33,694 nt of DNA from Acidobacteriota bacterium (GCA_034211275.1 JAXHTF010000057.1:1-33694), one strand, 5' to 3'; shown: positions 7,646 to 17,123, numbered from the stretch's first letter. Notes: a model not told the origin generated them from the sequence alone. Numbers and translations: made by a program.

Positions 7646-8134
7646 ATGACCCGTTCCACGAGCTCGAATGAGAAGAAGCTTCCCCAGCCCGGAGATTTCG
7701 CCCGTCACTGGCGGGTAGTGGCGGGAGATATCGGTCATACGGATCCGTCGCAGGAGCCGGATAGAAAGTACTACGCCGTCCTCGTCTACGAAGCCGGAGA
7801 GGATACCTTCCAGCTCTTCTCCCAGAAGGAAGAGAACGGCATCGTTGGCGAGATGGTCTGGAGACAGAATCTCCACTACAACCCCGAGACAGGAACCCTC
7901 GAGAGCTTCATCGAGCCCCGCATGCTGGAGCGCTCCATCAGCTTCTGGCCCGGAGGTGGCAGCAGTGGCCGTCCGGACTGCATCTACGCCATGCGAAAGG
8001 CTGGGCTGGAAGGCCTGGATCCGACGACGATCGAGGAAACGCTACTCCCCTGGGAGTACCGCAAGGAGCCGGGGGACGACGGAGAGATCCTGGTGGCCAC
8101 GCCCTATGGTGCTTGGGGAGCCGAGGGCGGCTGA
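7646..8134 (+). CDS. Hypothetical protein, 162 aa
   Basis: Not recognised. The ATG at 7646 has AAGGAGA 6 bases upstream, a clear ribosome-binding site. The protein is soluble and acidic, with no signal peptide, membrane helix or cysteine cluster. It has a plausible alpha/beta composition with aromatic-rich strings (KYYAVLVYEAGEDTFQLFSQ, RSISFWPGGG, LPWEYRKEPGDDGEILVATPYG). It lies 147 bases after the anti-sigma gene and is convergent with the CHAT gene (34-base gap). It might be a target of the neighbouring ECF sigma factor, but no promoter evidence supports this. Confidence 0.75.
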   Translation: MTRSTSSNEKKLPQPGDFARHWRVVAGDIGHTDPSQEPDRKYYAVLVYEAGEDTFQLFSQKEENGIVGEMVWRQNLHYNPETGTLESFIEPRMLERSISFWPGGGSSGRPDCIYAMRKAGLEGLDPTTIEETLLPWEYRKEPGDDGEILVATPYGAWGAEGG

Positions 8135-8168
8135 GGGGCGACCGCCGGCCGGACCATGCCGGGCTCCT

Positions 8169-11100
8169 CTAGCGCCAATCCCCCTGCAGGGTGAACGCGG
8201 CCCAGAAGAACGGATCCCGCCAGCGCCGCTCCTCGCGCAGGGCCAGCTGAGCGCTGCGCAGGGCGGCGGCGGGGGAGGCGCCTTCCACCAGCAGAGAACG
8301 ATAGAAATGCGTCATCAGCTCCGCCGTGGCTCGATCTCGAACCTGCCAGAGACTGGCGACGATGCGCGGGACGCCGGCATAGAGAAAGCCGCGGGGGAGC
8401 CCCACCAATCCTTCGCCGCTGACTTCCTTGCCGAGGGCCGTGCCGCAGCCCGAGAGCACCACCAGCCGCGCCGAGAGCCGGAGATTGGCCACGTCGTAGA
8501 GGCCGAGGAATCCGTCGATCTCGCCGCCGCCGGCATCGACCTGGGAGAGCACCAGGCCGGAGAGCTCCGGGGCCTCGGGATGGACAAAGCCGTGGGTGGC
8601 GAAGTGCAGGATGTCGTAGCCGGCGAGCTGGTCGCCCAGCAGCTGCTCCCGCCGCGCGTCGGTGTCGAGGGCGAGATGCACTGCCTCCGGCGGCAGCTGA
8701 GCGGCGATGGCCTGCGCCTCCCGCCGGCTGTGGGGCAGACGCTCGAGATTCTCGATTTTCAGGCGGCCGCCGCTTCGCAGTCCTACCTCCTCCCGCCCTC
8801 GCCCCTCGGCCAGGGCTCCCGGGCTGGGCTCGGAGGTCTCTTTCCCCTCTGAGCTGAGACGGGGATCGTCCCCCTCGAAGACCGGGTCTGCGAAGATCGC
8901 CACTCTGGGGGCGCCGCGGGCACCCTTGCCGGCCCCGGCGAGCTCCCGGCGCTGGGCCGCCAGCACGGAGGCGGAGGGCAGGTTCACCACCTCGTGGCGG
9001 CTGATCACCGGCTGGGGTGGCTGGGGTGGACCCACCGCGCCGGGAGCGGACGGCAGGGTCAGAGCGGCGAAGGGGAGGAGGTGCAAGGCTCCGTCGGCGA
9101 CGATCACCAACCGTTGATCCCGCAGCCGTTGCGCCACCGGCCCGAGCAAGCTCTTGCCGAGGGCATCGAGGGCTTCCCGGAGCGCCGCCGGGCTGCGGTG
9201 GGGATCGGCGAGCAAGCGGTAGGCCTTCCTCGCCAGCTCTTCGAGGGTCTGCTGCGGGGGAAGCTCGTGGACGGCGACGGCGGTGGGAGTCACCCACCAC
9301 AGGAAGCTGCGCTCCTCGCCGAGGAGAATCTCCAGCAGCACCGTCCCCTCGTCCAGAAGCTCTTGGATCTCGCTGACTTTCAACGGCTCGGCGCGGTTCA
9401 ACGAATCGAAGCGTGGGTCGGCGCGGCGCAGCTCGGCGCGTACGGTGTCGAGCTCGGTGAGGGCCGTGTAGAGCTCTTCCTCGGCGGCCCGGGCTTCGGC
9501 CTGGCTGTGCTCCCGCCCGAGCACCCGCAGCTGCTGGCGGGTTTTGGCGGCGAAGCGCTGCCGGGCGTCGCGCAAGCGCTCCCCAAGCTCCGGCTCTGCC
9601 GCTTGCGCGGGCCCCGCCCCCGCCGCTTCCAGCAGGGCCAGCAGCGACCAGGAGCGCGAGCGTTCGCTGAGTTCGAGAGCTTGGAGGTCATGACCCGCCG
9701 CCGGCGAGCGCCGGTGCAGCGCCATCAAGGTGTCGACGTAGAGCCGGTACACCAGCCGTTGGGAGGCGAGGAAGGAGGCCCTTTGGTTGGGATCGCCGAG
9801 ATTTCCCCGGAGCCCTTCGAGGGTTCCCACCGCGGTCTCGAGATGCCCCGCCGCCGCCTCCAGCCGTCGCCCGTCCCGTTCCGCCCGGGCCAGGGCGGTG
9901 AGGGCCGCAATCTCTCCCAGCGGGTGGCGTATCCGGCGGTGCAGCTCCAGGGCCTGCTCGCCGGCCGTCAACGCTCGGGACCGATCCCCGAGCTTGCGGT
10001 GAGCGTCGCTCAACAGGGTCAAGACTTCGGCTTGCCCCAGCCGGGCGCCCATCTGGCGCTGCGTCGCCAGAGCGAGCTCGAGGTGGTGGAGGGCGCTTTC
10101 GGTCCGCCCCAGGGAGAGCTCGACCTCTCCCATCAGCTGGCGGGCGGTGGCCGCTCCTCGCTCGTCCCCCAGCTCCTCGCTGAGGGCGAGGGCTCGGCGT
10201 AGAAACGCCACCGCCTGGACCGGTTGGCCGAGGCCGGCGGCGGCGCGGCCCAGATTGCGCAGCGTCACCGCTTCTCCCGCTAGATCCCCCACCGTTCGCC
10301 GTAGCGGCAGGGCTCGCAGCAGATAAGAGCGGGCTCGCTCGTGTTCTCCCAGCGCCAGGTAGCCGAAGCCGATGTTGTTGAGGGTGCGGGCCTGCCAGTA
10401 GAGCTCGCCGCGCTCTTCGAAGAGCTCCAAGGCCGGGGCGTAGTGCAGCAGGGCTTCTTCCACGTCGCCCAGTCCGTGGTGGTAGAAGCCCAGGTTGTTG
10501 AGGGTGACGGCCTCCCCCAGGGTGTCGCCGTTGGCGCGGTGCAGAGCGACGGCCTGGCGGTAGTAGGCGATGGCTTGAGTGGGCTCCCCCAGGTTCTGCT
10601 CGATGCCTCCCAGGTTGTTGAGCAGATTCGCCACCAGCGCCGGATCGTCGCCGGTCCGGGCGAGGCCCAGGGCCTCCTCATAGCAGCGGCCAGCGGCCTC
10701 GAAGCGCCCGCTCCTCTGCAGTACCAGGCAGAGGTTGTTCCTAGTGATCGCCTCCCCGCGTCCGAGGCGCCGGCGCAGAGCGAGAGCTTCCTCCAGCGCT
10801 TCCCGAGCCCGGCCGTTGTCGCCGATCCAGCCGTGAACCAGGCCCAGGCGATCAAGGGTGGCAGCGACGCCGGAGGTTTCGTCCAGCGCCCGAAACAGGT
10901 CCAGGGCTCGTTTGTAGTACTGCAGAGCCTGAGGGTAGTCGTCGAGCTCCTCGAACAGCCCGCCCAGGGTAAGCAGCGTCATGGCTTCGCGATGGCTCTC
11001 TCCGGCTCTGCGGAAGGCGTCGATGGCCTCGTGCAGTCGGGCGGCGATGGCCTCGGTTCCGTCCTTGCCCCCCTCCGCCCACAGCCGGCCTGCTTCGGTT

Positions 11101-11609
11101 ACCGCGGATTCCCCGCGCAAGCGGAGAGGGCCCTCGGAGGAGAGCTCTTCGAGCCGCAGGGTGAATCGTCCGGGAGGAGCGCCTACCTCGCGAGGGTGAA
11201 TTTCAATCCGGTACGCGCCGGTGATGGCAGGCGTCAGCAGCAGGCTCTCGATCCCCTCGCGGTGAATCGGGTTGTCGATGCGCAGCACGGGCTTCCCCGC
11301 AGGGTCCTTCACCTCCAGCACCACGTCGATGCCAATCTGCTCGACGCGCAGCCACCAATGCCGGCCCGCGGTGAGCTCGGCGCCGAAGGTTTTGCTTTCC
11401 CCGGCGGCCAGCCGGTGCGCGGTGGGCCGGTCGGGAATCAAAGGCAGGATGCCGGAGGGGGGCTCGTCGCTGCTTGCGGTGAGAGGAGTCAGAAGAGCAA
11501 AAAGGAGGATGGCGCCGAGCCCCCGGAGGACGCTGGGCGTAGGAGACCCGGCGGGAGCTGGTGAAGCGCAGCGGCTGGCGGAAGCGGGCACTACATTGGA
11601 GAATAGCAC
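8169..11609 (-). CDS. Exported TPR-CHAT protein (caspase-like peptidase domain)
   Basis: A protein of 1146 residues. A hydrophobic segment at about 27-43 followed by TASSDEPP looks like a signal peptide. Residues about 60-155 form a beta domain resembling a pre-peptidase (PPC) module (GAYRIEIHP). About ten TPR units follow (about 170-600). Their NNLG-type motif recurs every 40 residues (291, 331, 371, 411, 451), a kinesin-light-chain-like spacing. A helical linker leads to a CHAT domain (about 745-1146). The catalytic pair is visible: H1006 in LHFATHGF and C1055 in VLSGCGTALG. CHAT proteins are caspase-fold peptidases or scaffolds. The substrate is unknown. The start is a GTG 9 bases after the hupE-like stop, without a strong Shine-Dalgarno, so it is the third gene of an operon with the isomerase and HupE-like genes. 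Confidence 0.9.
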   Translation of the reverse strand: MLFSNVVPASASRCASPAPAGSPTPSVLRGLGAILLFALLTPLTASSDEPPSGILPLIPDRPTAHRLAAGESKTFGAELTAGRHWWLRVEQIGIDVVLEVKDPAGKPVLRIDNPIHREGIESLLLTPAITGAYRIEIHPREVGAPPGRFTLRLEELSSEGPLRLRGESAVTEAGRLWAEGGKDGTEAIAARLHEAIDAFRRAGESHREAMTLLTLGGLFEELDDYPQALQYYKRALDLFRALDETSGVAATLDRLGLVHGWIGDNGRAREALEEALALRRRLGRGEAITRNNLCLVLQRSGRFEAAGRCYEEALGLARTGDDPALVANLLNNLGGIEQNLGEPTQAIAYYRQAVALHRANGDTLGEAVTLNNLGFYHHGLGDVEEALLHYAPALELFEERGELYWQARTLNNIGFGYLALGEHERARSYLLRALPLRRTVGDLAGEAVTLRNLGRAAAGLGQPVQAVAFLRRALALSEELGDERGAATARQLMGEVELSLGRTESALHHLELALATQRQMGARLGQAEVLTLLSDAHRKLGDRSRALTAGEQALELHRRIRHPLGEIAALTALARAERDGRRLEAAAGHLETAVGTLEGLRGNLGDPNQRASFLASQRLVYRLYVDTLMALHRRSPAAGHDLQALELSERSRSWSLLALLEAAGAGPAQAAEPELGERLRDARQRFAAKTRQQLRVLGREHSQAEARAAEEELYTALTELDTVRAELRRADPRFDSLNRAEPLKVSEIQELLDEGTVLLEILLGEERSFLWWVTPTAVAVHELPPQQTLEELARKAYRLLADPHRSPAALREALDALGKSLLGPVAQRLRDQRLVIVADGALHLLPFAALTLPSAPGAVGPPQPPQPVISRHEVVNLPSASVLAAQRRELAGAGKGARGAPRVAIFADPVFEGDDPRLSSEGKETSEPSPGALAEGRGREEVGLRSGGRLKIENLERLPHSRREAQAIAAQLPPEAVHLALDTDARREQLLGDQLAGYDILHFATHGFVHPEAPELSGLVLSQVDAGGGEIDGFLGLYDVANLRLSARLVVLSGCGTALGKEVSGEGLVGLPRGFLYAGVPRIVASLWQVRDRATAELMTHFYRSLLVEGASPAAALRSAQLALREERRWRDPFFWAAFTLQGDWR

Positions 11610-11618
11610 CCGGGGCGG

Positions 11619-12629
11619 TTAGAACAGCCCGGCGCTGCGCTCCAGGATCCAGAACACCGACAGGCCGCCGATGGCGTAGGCGGGACTCCAGCGCAGCCAG
11701 CGGGGCATTCTGGGGATCCAAGGCCGCAGCGCCCAGCCGATGGCTAGGACGGCGGCGACGAAGAGGAGCTGGCCGGCTTCGATGCCGAGGTTGAAGGCCA
11801 GCAGCGCCAGCGGGATCTCGCCCTCCGGCAGCCCTACCTCCGCCAGTGCGCCGGCGAAGCCGAGGCCGTGGAGTAGCCCGAAGCCGCCGGCTACGAGCCA
11901 CGGGCGGCGGTGCACCAGATCGTTCTCATCGCGGGTCAGCTCCACCGCCAGCAACAGGATGCTGGCGGCGATGAGGATCTCCACCGGCGCCGAGGGCACG
12001 TGCACCAGCCCCAGGGCCGCCAGCGCCAGGGTGACGCTGTGGCCGGCGGTGAAACCGGTGACGGTCCACACCAGGCGCCGTAGCTGGGGTACCAGCAGCA
12101 CCAGGGCGAGGACGAAGAGAAGGTGGTCGAGGCCCAGGAGGATGTGCTCCACGCCGAGGACCAAATAGTCGCCGAAGACCGCCAGCGGTCCCTGCTCCCG
12201 AGGCACCGTCCAGCTCGGCTGATCCGCCCGCAGGATGGCGCGGGCGGCACCACCAGCGGCGAGGGTTGCGAAGACCATCACCTCGCCCCGGCGGATATCG
12301 AGACCGTCCACCGTCACCTCGGCGCCGGCCAGCCCCTCGGCGCCGCAGTCCAGCGTCCAGCTCTCCACCAGCTCGCCGTCGAGGCGCCGCTTTTCCGGCT
12401 CCTGCACCACGACGCAGCGGTCCGACAGCTGCGGCTGGAGCAGGCGGCCGCCGCGGCGCGGTGGCTGCTTCCAATCCACCGCCACCCGGCCGTCGGCGCT
12501 TTCGGTGAGCTTGAGCAGCGCCGGCGCCACCGGATGGGCTCCGGCGGTGACGGGGAGGAACAGTCCAAGGGTGAGAGCGACGATGAGGGTCACCAGGAAG
12601 GGGGCGCGGCAGGCGTGGAGAGATCTCAA
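11619..12629 (-). CDS. HupE/UreJ-family membrane protein
   Basis: A protein of 336 residues. The TTG at 12629 is chosen because it overlaps the upstream stop (TTGA), has GAGGAGGG just upstream and gives a signal peptide directly (LVTLIVALTLGLFLPVTAGAHP). The first ~130 mature residues form an exported beta-rich domain. The rest is a polytopic domain of about six helices with the family's His-rich motifs: GVEHILLGLDHLLFVLALVL, TGFTAGHSVTLALAALG and GGFGLLHGLGFAGAL. Relatives have been linked to nickel/cobalt handling, but many, like this one, lie outside hydrogenase or urease loci and have no assigned role. It is cotranscribed with the parvulin gene and the CHAT gene. Confidence 0.88.
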   Translation of the reverse strand: MRSLHACRAPFLVTLIVALTLGLFLPVTAGAHPVAPALLKLTESADGRVAVDWKQPPRRGGRLLQPQLSDRCVVVQEPEKRRLDGELVESWTLDCGAEGLAGAEVTVDGLDIRRGEVMVFATLAAGGAARAILRADQPSWTVPREQGPLAVFGDYLVLGVEHILLGLDHLLFVLALVLLVPQLRRLVWTVTGFTAGHSVTLALAALGLVHVPSAPVEILIAASILLLAVELTRDENDLVHRRPWLVAGGFGLLHGLGFAGALAEVGLPEGEIPLALLAFNLGIEAGQLLFVAAVLAIGWALRPWIPRMPRWLRWSPAYAIGGLSVFWILERSAGLF

Positions 12630-13633
12630 GACGGGCCCTCCTCGCCGTCGCTGCTCGCCGCCCCCGGACCCCCCGTACCGAAGCCCGGGGGCCGCTGCAC
12701 CACGATCTCGCGCTGAGTCCTCAATTCCTCCAGGGCGTCGGCCAGGCGGGTGCGCCGGCGGTGCAGGATCCAGCTCTCGGTGAGCACCTCCCGGTTTCCA
12801 TCCACCTCCGGCAGGGAGGCCGGCAGGCGCTCCTCGACCCACAGCAGGTGCTCGCCCCAGGGGGAGCTTACCGGTCCCGCCCAGCTCCCGGTTTCGGCGC
12901 TGAAGGCGAGCTCGGCGAAGGCGTCGCCGAAGCGGCGTTGGAGATCCTCCCGGGACAGGGGGCCGGGGCGGCGGGGCGGTGGCGGTGGGGCCCAGGGGCC
13001 TTCTTCCGAGAGCTCGGCGGCGTGCGGGCCGATGCCGTCACTCTGGAGGCGGCCCAAGACCTCGGCGGCCTGGCGACGGTTCTCGGCGGGGAAGAGGAGC
13101 TGGGTCACTCGCGCCCGGGGCGGCAGCTCGAAGGTTTCCCGCTCCTGCTGCAAATACTCCCGAAGCTCCTCGTCACTGGGGCGGGGCTGGGGATCCTCCT
13201 CGGTGAGCAGAAACCGAGCGCCGTCGGTGAGGCGCTGGCGGGCGAGGGCGTCCCGGCGGTGCAGCCCCAGCTCCAGGGCCTGCTCGAAGAGCTCGTTTTC
13301 GTCGGCGTCGGCGGCCTCCGGAGCACCGCTCACAAAGCGCCCCAGTCGCACCAGCCGGCGGCGCACCTGGGGATCCTCCCGATGCAGCCCGTGGTCCAAC
13401 GCCACCTCCATCAGCAGCTCGTCCTCAATCGCCTGCTCGACGAGTTGCTCTGCCTCCTCGGCGTTGGGGGCGGCACCGCTGTGGGAGGACCATTCGGCGG
13501 CGAGCTGGCCCAGGCGCTCCCGGGAGATGACCAGCGGCGGTATTTCCTCGCTCCTCAGCTCCTGGAACAGGAAGAGGGCGAGGCCGATGAGCAGGAAGTG
13601 GGTGAGGGGAGCGCGCAGCCAGCGGGAGAGCAT
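12626..13633 (-). CDS. Parvulin-type (PpiC/SurA-like) peptidyl-prolyl isomerase, membrane-anchored
   Basis: A protein of 335 residues starting at ATG 13633. The N-terminal helix APLTHFLLIGLALFLFQEL (about 8-26) anchors it in the inner membrane with the rest outside. A helical SurA-like region follows (EQLVEQAIEDELLMEVALDHGL, MALF-type repeats of FEQALELGLHRRDALARQRL). The C-terminal rotamase-like segment begins at ARVTQLLFPAENRRQAAEVL, with FAELAFSAETGSWAGPVSSPWGEHLLWVEE corresponding to the end of the parvulin fold. The central parvulin strands look degenerate, with a PPPPPRRPGPL insertion, so activity is uncertain. Its stop overlaps the hupE-like start, so the two are likely coupled. Confidence 0.85.
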   Translation of the reverse strand: MLSRWLRAPLTHFLLIGLALFLFQELRSEEIPPLVISRERLGQLAAEWSSHSGAAPNAEEAEQLVEQAIEDELLMEVALDHGLHREDPQVRRRLVRLGRFVSGAPEAADADENELFEQALELGLHRRDALARQRLTDGARFLLTEEDPQPRPSDEELREYLQQERETFELPPRARVTQLLFPAENRRQAAEVLGRLQSDGIGPHAAELSEEGPWAPPPPPRRPGPLSREDLQRRFGDAFAELAFSAETGSWAGPVSSPWGEHLLWVEERLPASLPEVDGNREVLTESWILHRRRTRLADALEELRTQREIVVQRPPGFGTGGPGAASSDGEEGPS

Positions 13634-13650
13634 CGAAGGGGAGGATACAG

Positions 13651-13694
13651 CAAAGCCCCGGCGGGCGACAGGATCGTCACCCGCCGGGGCTTTG
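13651..13694 (-). terminator. Intrinsic terminator after the metalloprotease gene
   Basis: A perfect 15-base inverted repeat, CAAAGCCCCGGCGGG at 13651-13665 and its complement at 13680-13694, with a 14-base loop. It lies between the stop of the metalloprotease gene (13720) and the start of the isomerase gene (13633) on the same strand. It should separate the two transcription units. Confidence 0.85.
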
Positions 13695-13719
13695 GATGGG
13701 GGCCTAGAGCCGAGCTTCG

Positions 13720-15753
13720 TCAGTTGCCGATGTAGGACATGCGGTTGGAAACGAAGCCGTCGAAGTATTGGGTTCCGTCGGTGCCCACGTCCAGGCCGCC
13801 GACATTGCCCAGACGGAAGAACTCGCCGAGCCAGCCATCGTTGTCGATGCCGCTGACGGTCTCCACCAGGCTGCCGTCGAGCCAGAAGCGAAGGGTTCCG
13901 TCGTTGGTGCCCGTCGCGGTGGCCTTGCGCCATTCCACTTCGATCATGTGGGGCGCGTCGCTGAGGTCCGTCCAGGCGGTCTTGGACCAGCTGTCGTCGT
14001 CGTTGTGGGCCTTGACCAGGATCGAGTACTCACCCCCCGGCACCTTGCGCACCACGAAGGTGAGAAGTCGCCGTTGGCTGGGATCGGTGCCGAAGAGGAA
14101 GCCGATCTTGTGCCGCTTGTTGTCCACCATGGTGATGGAGTTGGGGTCGTACCAGAAGCGTACGCGGTAGCGCGGCTCGTCGCTGGGGGTCTCGTCCACC
14201 ACCCAGGCGTTGGTCTGATCGTCGCTGGCGGCGCTCACCGCCATGCCGTTGGCCGAGCCCGGCGCGATGCCGGCGGCGCCGCTGGTGGTGAGATTGCCGC
14301 CGGGGTCGTTTTCGCTCCAATTGCTGGTACCGGACTCGAAGGAATCCTCGAAGATCAGGTCGTCTCGATAGGTCAGGCAGCCGGGGAAGGATCCGGCGCG
14401 AGAGACCACGTGGGAGTTCATGCGGTCGGGAATGCGTTCCGGGGCGGTGCCGAAGGGATGACCATCGCCCAGGGTCAGGCTGATATTGCCCAATCCGCCG
14501 CCCAGCAGGTGGCAATAACTCATGATGGTGCCGGTGCCTGGACCGCTGCCGGGCAGCGACGTGCCGCCGCAGTAGCAGCCGCTCTGGCCGCATTGGCCGG
14601 AGTAGCATTGATCCACCGCGCTGGGGCTGCCGCCGACGCCCTCGTAGCAGTGGCTGTGGGGCGAGTTGAAGTTGTGGCCGATCTCGTGGGTGGTGACCAC
14701 GATGTCCCACACCGAGGTCGGAATGGCGAGATTGAAATTGCCGCCGAGACCGGCGCTGAAGCCATAGTCGCCGCCGTAGTTGTCGCTATTGGGGGAGAGG
14801 CTGGGGCAAGCGCCGCCGTGGTTGTAGTTGAAGGCGCCGCTGCACAGGACGCCGACCCAGGCGATGCCGCCGCCCAGGTTGCGGCCGCTGAGGAAGTGGG
14901 CGAAGGTGCGGTCGACCTCGCTGCGGTTGTCGTTCCAATAGCGGCCGAAGTCGAAGAGGTTGCAGGTCGTGGAGGTCTGACCCCAGGGATCCGACGGCGA
15001 GGTCCAGAGGGAGAGGTGCTGGAGCAGCATGGAAGTGTCCACCTCGTCGCTGTAGACCACCGAGGCGTAGGCCACCAGGTCACCGGCATAGTCGATGGCG
15101 TCGCTGATGTCGCCGCCGAAGAGCTGGAGATACTCCCAATCGGTCTCGAAGGCGGCGCGGGCGGTGAAGGTCGGGGGTGTTCCTTCGGTAGCGGCGGGAG
15201 GCGCCGGTGCGGTCCCCTCCGTCGGTGCCAATTCGGCGCCGGGGGGCGGCAGAAGCTCATCGGTGGCGCAGGCGAAGTCCGCCGCCTGGGCCGCCATCTC
15301 GGTGGCGGTGTCGATCTCCCGCACCGCCAGGCCGCTCACCGGGCCACCGGCGCGCTCACCGCCGGCGAGGATCCACCAGCGTCCCTGGCTCTCCACCAAG
15401 CCGCGCATGCCGCCGCTCTCGAGCACCGAGAGCACTACCCGAGATCCCGGATCACCGTCTACCCGGCCTTGAAAATAGGCATTTTTTGGCACCGGGTGGA
15501 AATTTTCGGTCCCCTGGCCATCGCGGGAAACCAACACCGCGTCCGGGGCGAAGGCTTCGAAGCGAGTCAGAATCAGACGGTCGGAGCTGCCGAGCTCCGG
15601 GACGTTCTGTAGCTCGAGGGTCTCCCCGGTGGGGATGGCTCGGGCCAGGGTCTCCAAGTCTTGAGAATCGGCGCTCAATACCGTGGCAGCGCCCGCGGAT
15701 GGGGCGGTGCTCAAGACGAGAACGGCACCGAGCAAGAGAGTCCAGAACTTCAT
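13720..15753 (-). CDS. Secreted reprolysin-like (M12) zinc metalloprotease with C-terminal beta domain
   Basis: A protein of 677 residues with a clear signal peptide (LLLGAVLVLSTAPSAGA, cleavage about residue 22). It has a propeptide-like region to about 190, which may include a cysteine-switch Cys near 161. The catalytic domain is at about 195-460. The extended zinc motif HEIGHNFNSPH is at 356-366 (three His ligands plus Glu357), and the Met-turn IMSYC is near 410-414. Many cysteines nearby suggest disulfides. Residues about 467-677, after the linker EDSFESGTSNWS, form a beta-rich lectin/laminin-G-like domain likely to bind surfaces or sugars. The ATG at 15753 has GGAGGA 9 bases upstream. 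The gene is monocistronic, with the hairpin at 13651-13694 after it. The likely role is extracellular protein digestion. Confidence 0.92.
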   Translation of the reverse strand: MKFWTLLLGAVLVLSTAPSAGAATVLSADSQDLETLARAIPTGETLELQNVPELGSSDRLILTRFEAFAPDAVLVSRDGQGTENFHPVPKNAYFQGRVDGDPGSRVVLSVLESGGMRGLVESQGRWWILAGGERAGGPVSGLAVREIDTATEMAAQAADFACATDELLPPPGAELAPTEGTAPAPPAATEGTPPTFTARAAFETDWEYLQLFGGDISDAIDYAGDLVAYASVVYSDEVDTSMLLQHLSLWTSPSDPWGQTSTTCNLFDFGRYWNDNRSEVDRTFAHFLSGRNLGGGIAWVGVLCSGAFNYNHGGACPSLSPNSDNYGGDYGFSAGLGGNFNLAIPTSVWDIVVTTHEIGHNFNSPHSHCYEGVGGSPSAVDQCYSGQCGQSGCYCGGTSLPGSGPGTGTIMSYCHLLGGGLGNISLTLGDGHPFGTAPERIPDRMNSHVVSRAGSFPGCLTYRDDLIFEDSFESGTSNWSENDPGGNLTTSGAAGIAPGSANGMAVSAASDDQTNAWVVDETPSDEPRYRVRFWYDPNSITMVDNKRHKIGFLFGTDPSQRRLLTFVVRKVPGGEYSILVKAHNDDDSWSKTAWTDLSDAPHMIEVEWRKATATGTNDGTLRFWLDGSLVETVSGIDNDGWLGEFFRLGNVGGLDVGTDGTQYFDGFVSNRMSYIGN

Positions 15754-15989
15754 GTTGAGAATCCTCCAAGATCATTCAGGCCATCCCGGTGGGAAGTTGT
15801 TCCATCTTCCTATGCGCGGGACAGCGTTGCGGCTAGGTAGCTCTATACAAGGAAGCAAATATCATGCCGATCTGGGCTCTGGGGATGTTGTCCCCTGCGA
15901 GCCTCCGGAGGGCACTTGGATAAGCGAGCCCTCGTTTGCCGGCGAGGCGAACGAGCAAGGCCATCTCGGGCCAGCTGAGAGGAGACGCT

Positions 15990-17099
15990 GTGAGTCGAAC
16001 CATGGATGCGAAAGAAGCGGCGGAGCTGGCGTCGGTGCGCGGCGAGATCGAGGCAGCGGATCGGGAGCTCCTGACCCTCGCCGCCCGCCGCCTGGAGCTG
16101 GCGCGCCGAGAAGGTGAGCTGAGGCGGGCGGCGGGAGGTGTGGGCATCGACTTCACCTACGAACGGGTGGTGCTGGAAGCAGCCCGACGTTTGGGGGCGG
16201 CGGTGGGCTTGGGAGCGGAAGTGGCGGAGGATCTGGTGGCGCGGCTGGTGCGGGCCTCGGTGACCGCTCAGGAAGAAGACAGTCTGCGCCAGGCCGCCAC
16301 CGGCGCCGGAGATCGCGCGGTGGTGGTGGGCGGCAGCGGCCGCATGGGCCGCTGGATGTGCCGTTTTCTTGAAGCTCAAGGGTTCGACGTGGCGATCCTC
16401 GACCCGGCGCTGCCGGCGGAGCGCCAGCGGGCGGAGACCTGGCTGCCGACGGCCCAGCTGGTGATCTGCGCCGCTCCGCCGCGCCCCGCTGCGGAGATCT
16501 ACGAGGCCTGGTGCTCGGCGCCGCCTTCCGGCGTCATCGCCGACCTGGCGAGCATCAAGACCCCGCTGCTGCCGGCACTGCGCCGGTTGCAGGAGGCCGG
16601 CGGCCGAGTGGCCTCCTTTCATCCCATGTTCGGCCCGGACAAGGCGCTGCTGCGGGATGCCGACGTCCTGCTCTGTGAGACCGGCGATGGGGATGCGGAG
16701 GAGGTGATAGAGAGCCTCTTCCGCCCCACCACGGCCCGCTTGGTGCGGGTGCCGGTGGAGCAGCACGACCGGCTGATGGCGGATTTGCTGAGCCTGGCCC
16801 ACGCCGCTGCCATCGCCTTCGCCGTAGCGCTGCCCGCGGCCGATCACCCGGTGCGCAGCACCACCTTCCAGGCGCTGGAGGACCTGGCCGGCCGGGTGGT
16901 CTTGGAGAGCCCCGACGTGTACTACGAAATCCAAGCCCTGAACCCTCATTCGGTGCGCGCCGTGGAGAAGCTCCAGTCGGCCCTGGACACGCTCTTGGAC
17001 ATGGTTCGCCGGGGCAATGTGGAAGGCTTCCGGCAGCTCATGGAGCTGGGACGCCGCCGCACCACCACCGTCACCTGTCATTGGGCTGGTGAGTCGTAG
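15990..17099 (+). CDS. tyrA: Bifunctional chorismate mutase / prephenate dehydrogenase (T-protein type)
   Basis: A protein of 369 residues for the first two steps from chorismate to tyrosine. Residues 1 to about 90 are an AroQ-type helical chorismate mutase (VRGEIEAADRELLTLAARRLELARREGELRR, then FTYERVVLEAARRLGAAVGL). From about 108 follows a Rossmann NAD-binding fold with VVVGGSGRMGRWMCRFLEAQ, closely like E. coli TyrA. Next come VIADLASIKTPLLPAL, SFHPMFGPD and a C-terminal helical dimerisation part. GTG at 15990 is preferred because GAGGAGA lies 5 bases upstream; ATG at 16002 is too far from it. The gene stands alone, divergent from the metalloprotease gene. Confidence 0.93.
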   Translation: MSRTMDAKEAAELASVRGEIEAADRELLTLAARRLELARREGELRRAAGGVGIDFTYERVVLEAARRLGAAVGLGAEVAEDLVARLVRASVTAQEEDSLRQAATGAGDRAVVVGGSGRMGRWMCRFLEAQGFDVAILDPALPAERQRAETWLPTAQLVICAAPPRPAAEIYEAWCSAPPSGVIADLASIKTPLLPALRRLQEAGGRVASFHPMFGPDKALLRDADVLLCETGDGDAEEVIESLFRPTTARLVRVPVEQHDRLMADLLSLAHAAAIAFAVALPAADHPVRSTTFQALEDLAGRVVLESPDVYYEIQALNPHSVRAVEKLQSALDTLLDMVRRGNVEGFRQLMELGRRRTTTVTCHWAGES

Positions 17100-17123
17100 G
17101 GCGGGGGAGGAAACTCCGAGAGG

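Noticed and set aside
8169-11609. TPR-CHAT protein as the protease of a type III-E CRISPR (Craspase) system.
   Set aside because: No cas genes or CRISPR array are present, and the protein appears to carry a signal peptide and sits in an envelope operon.
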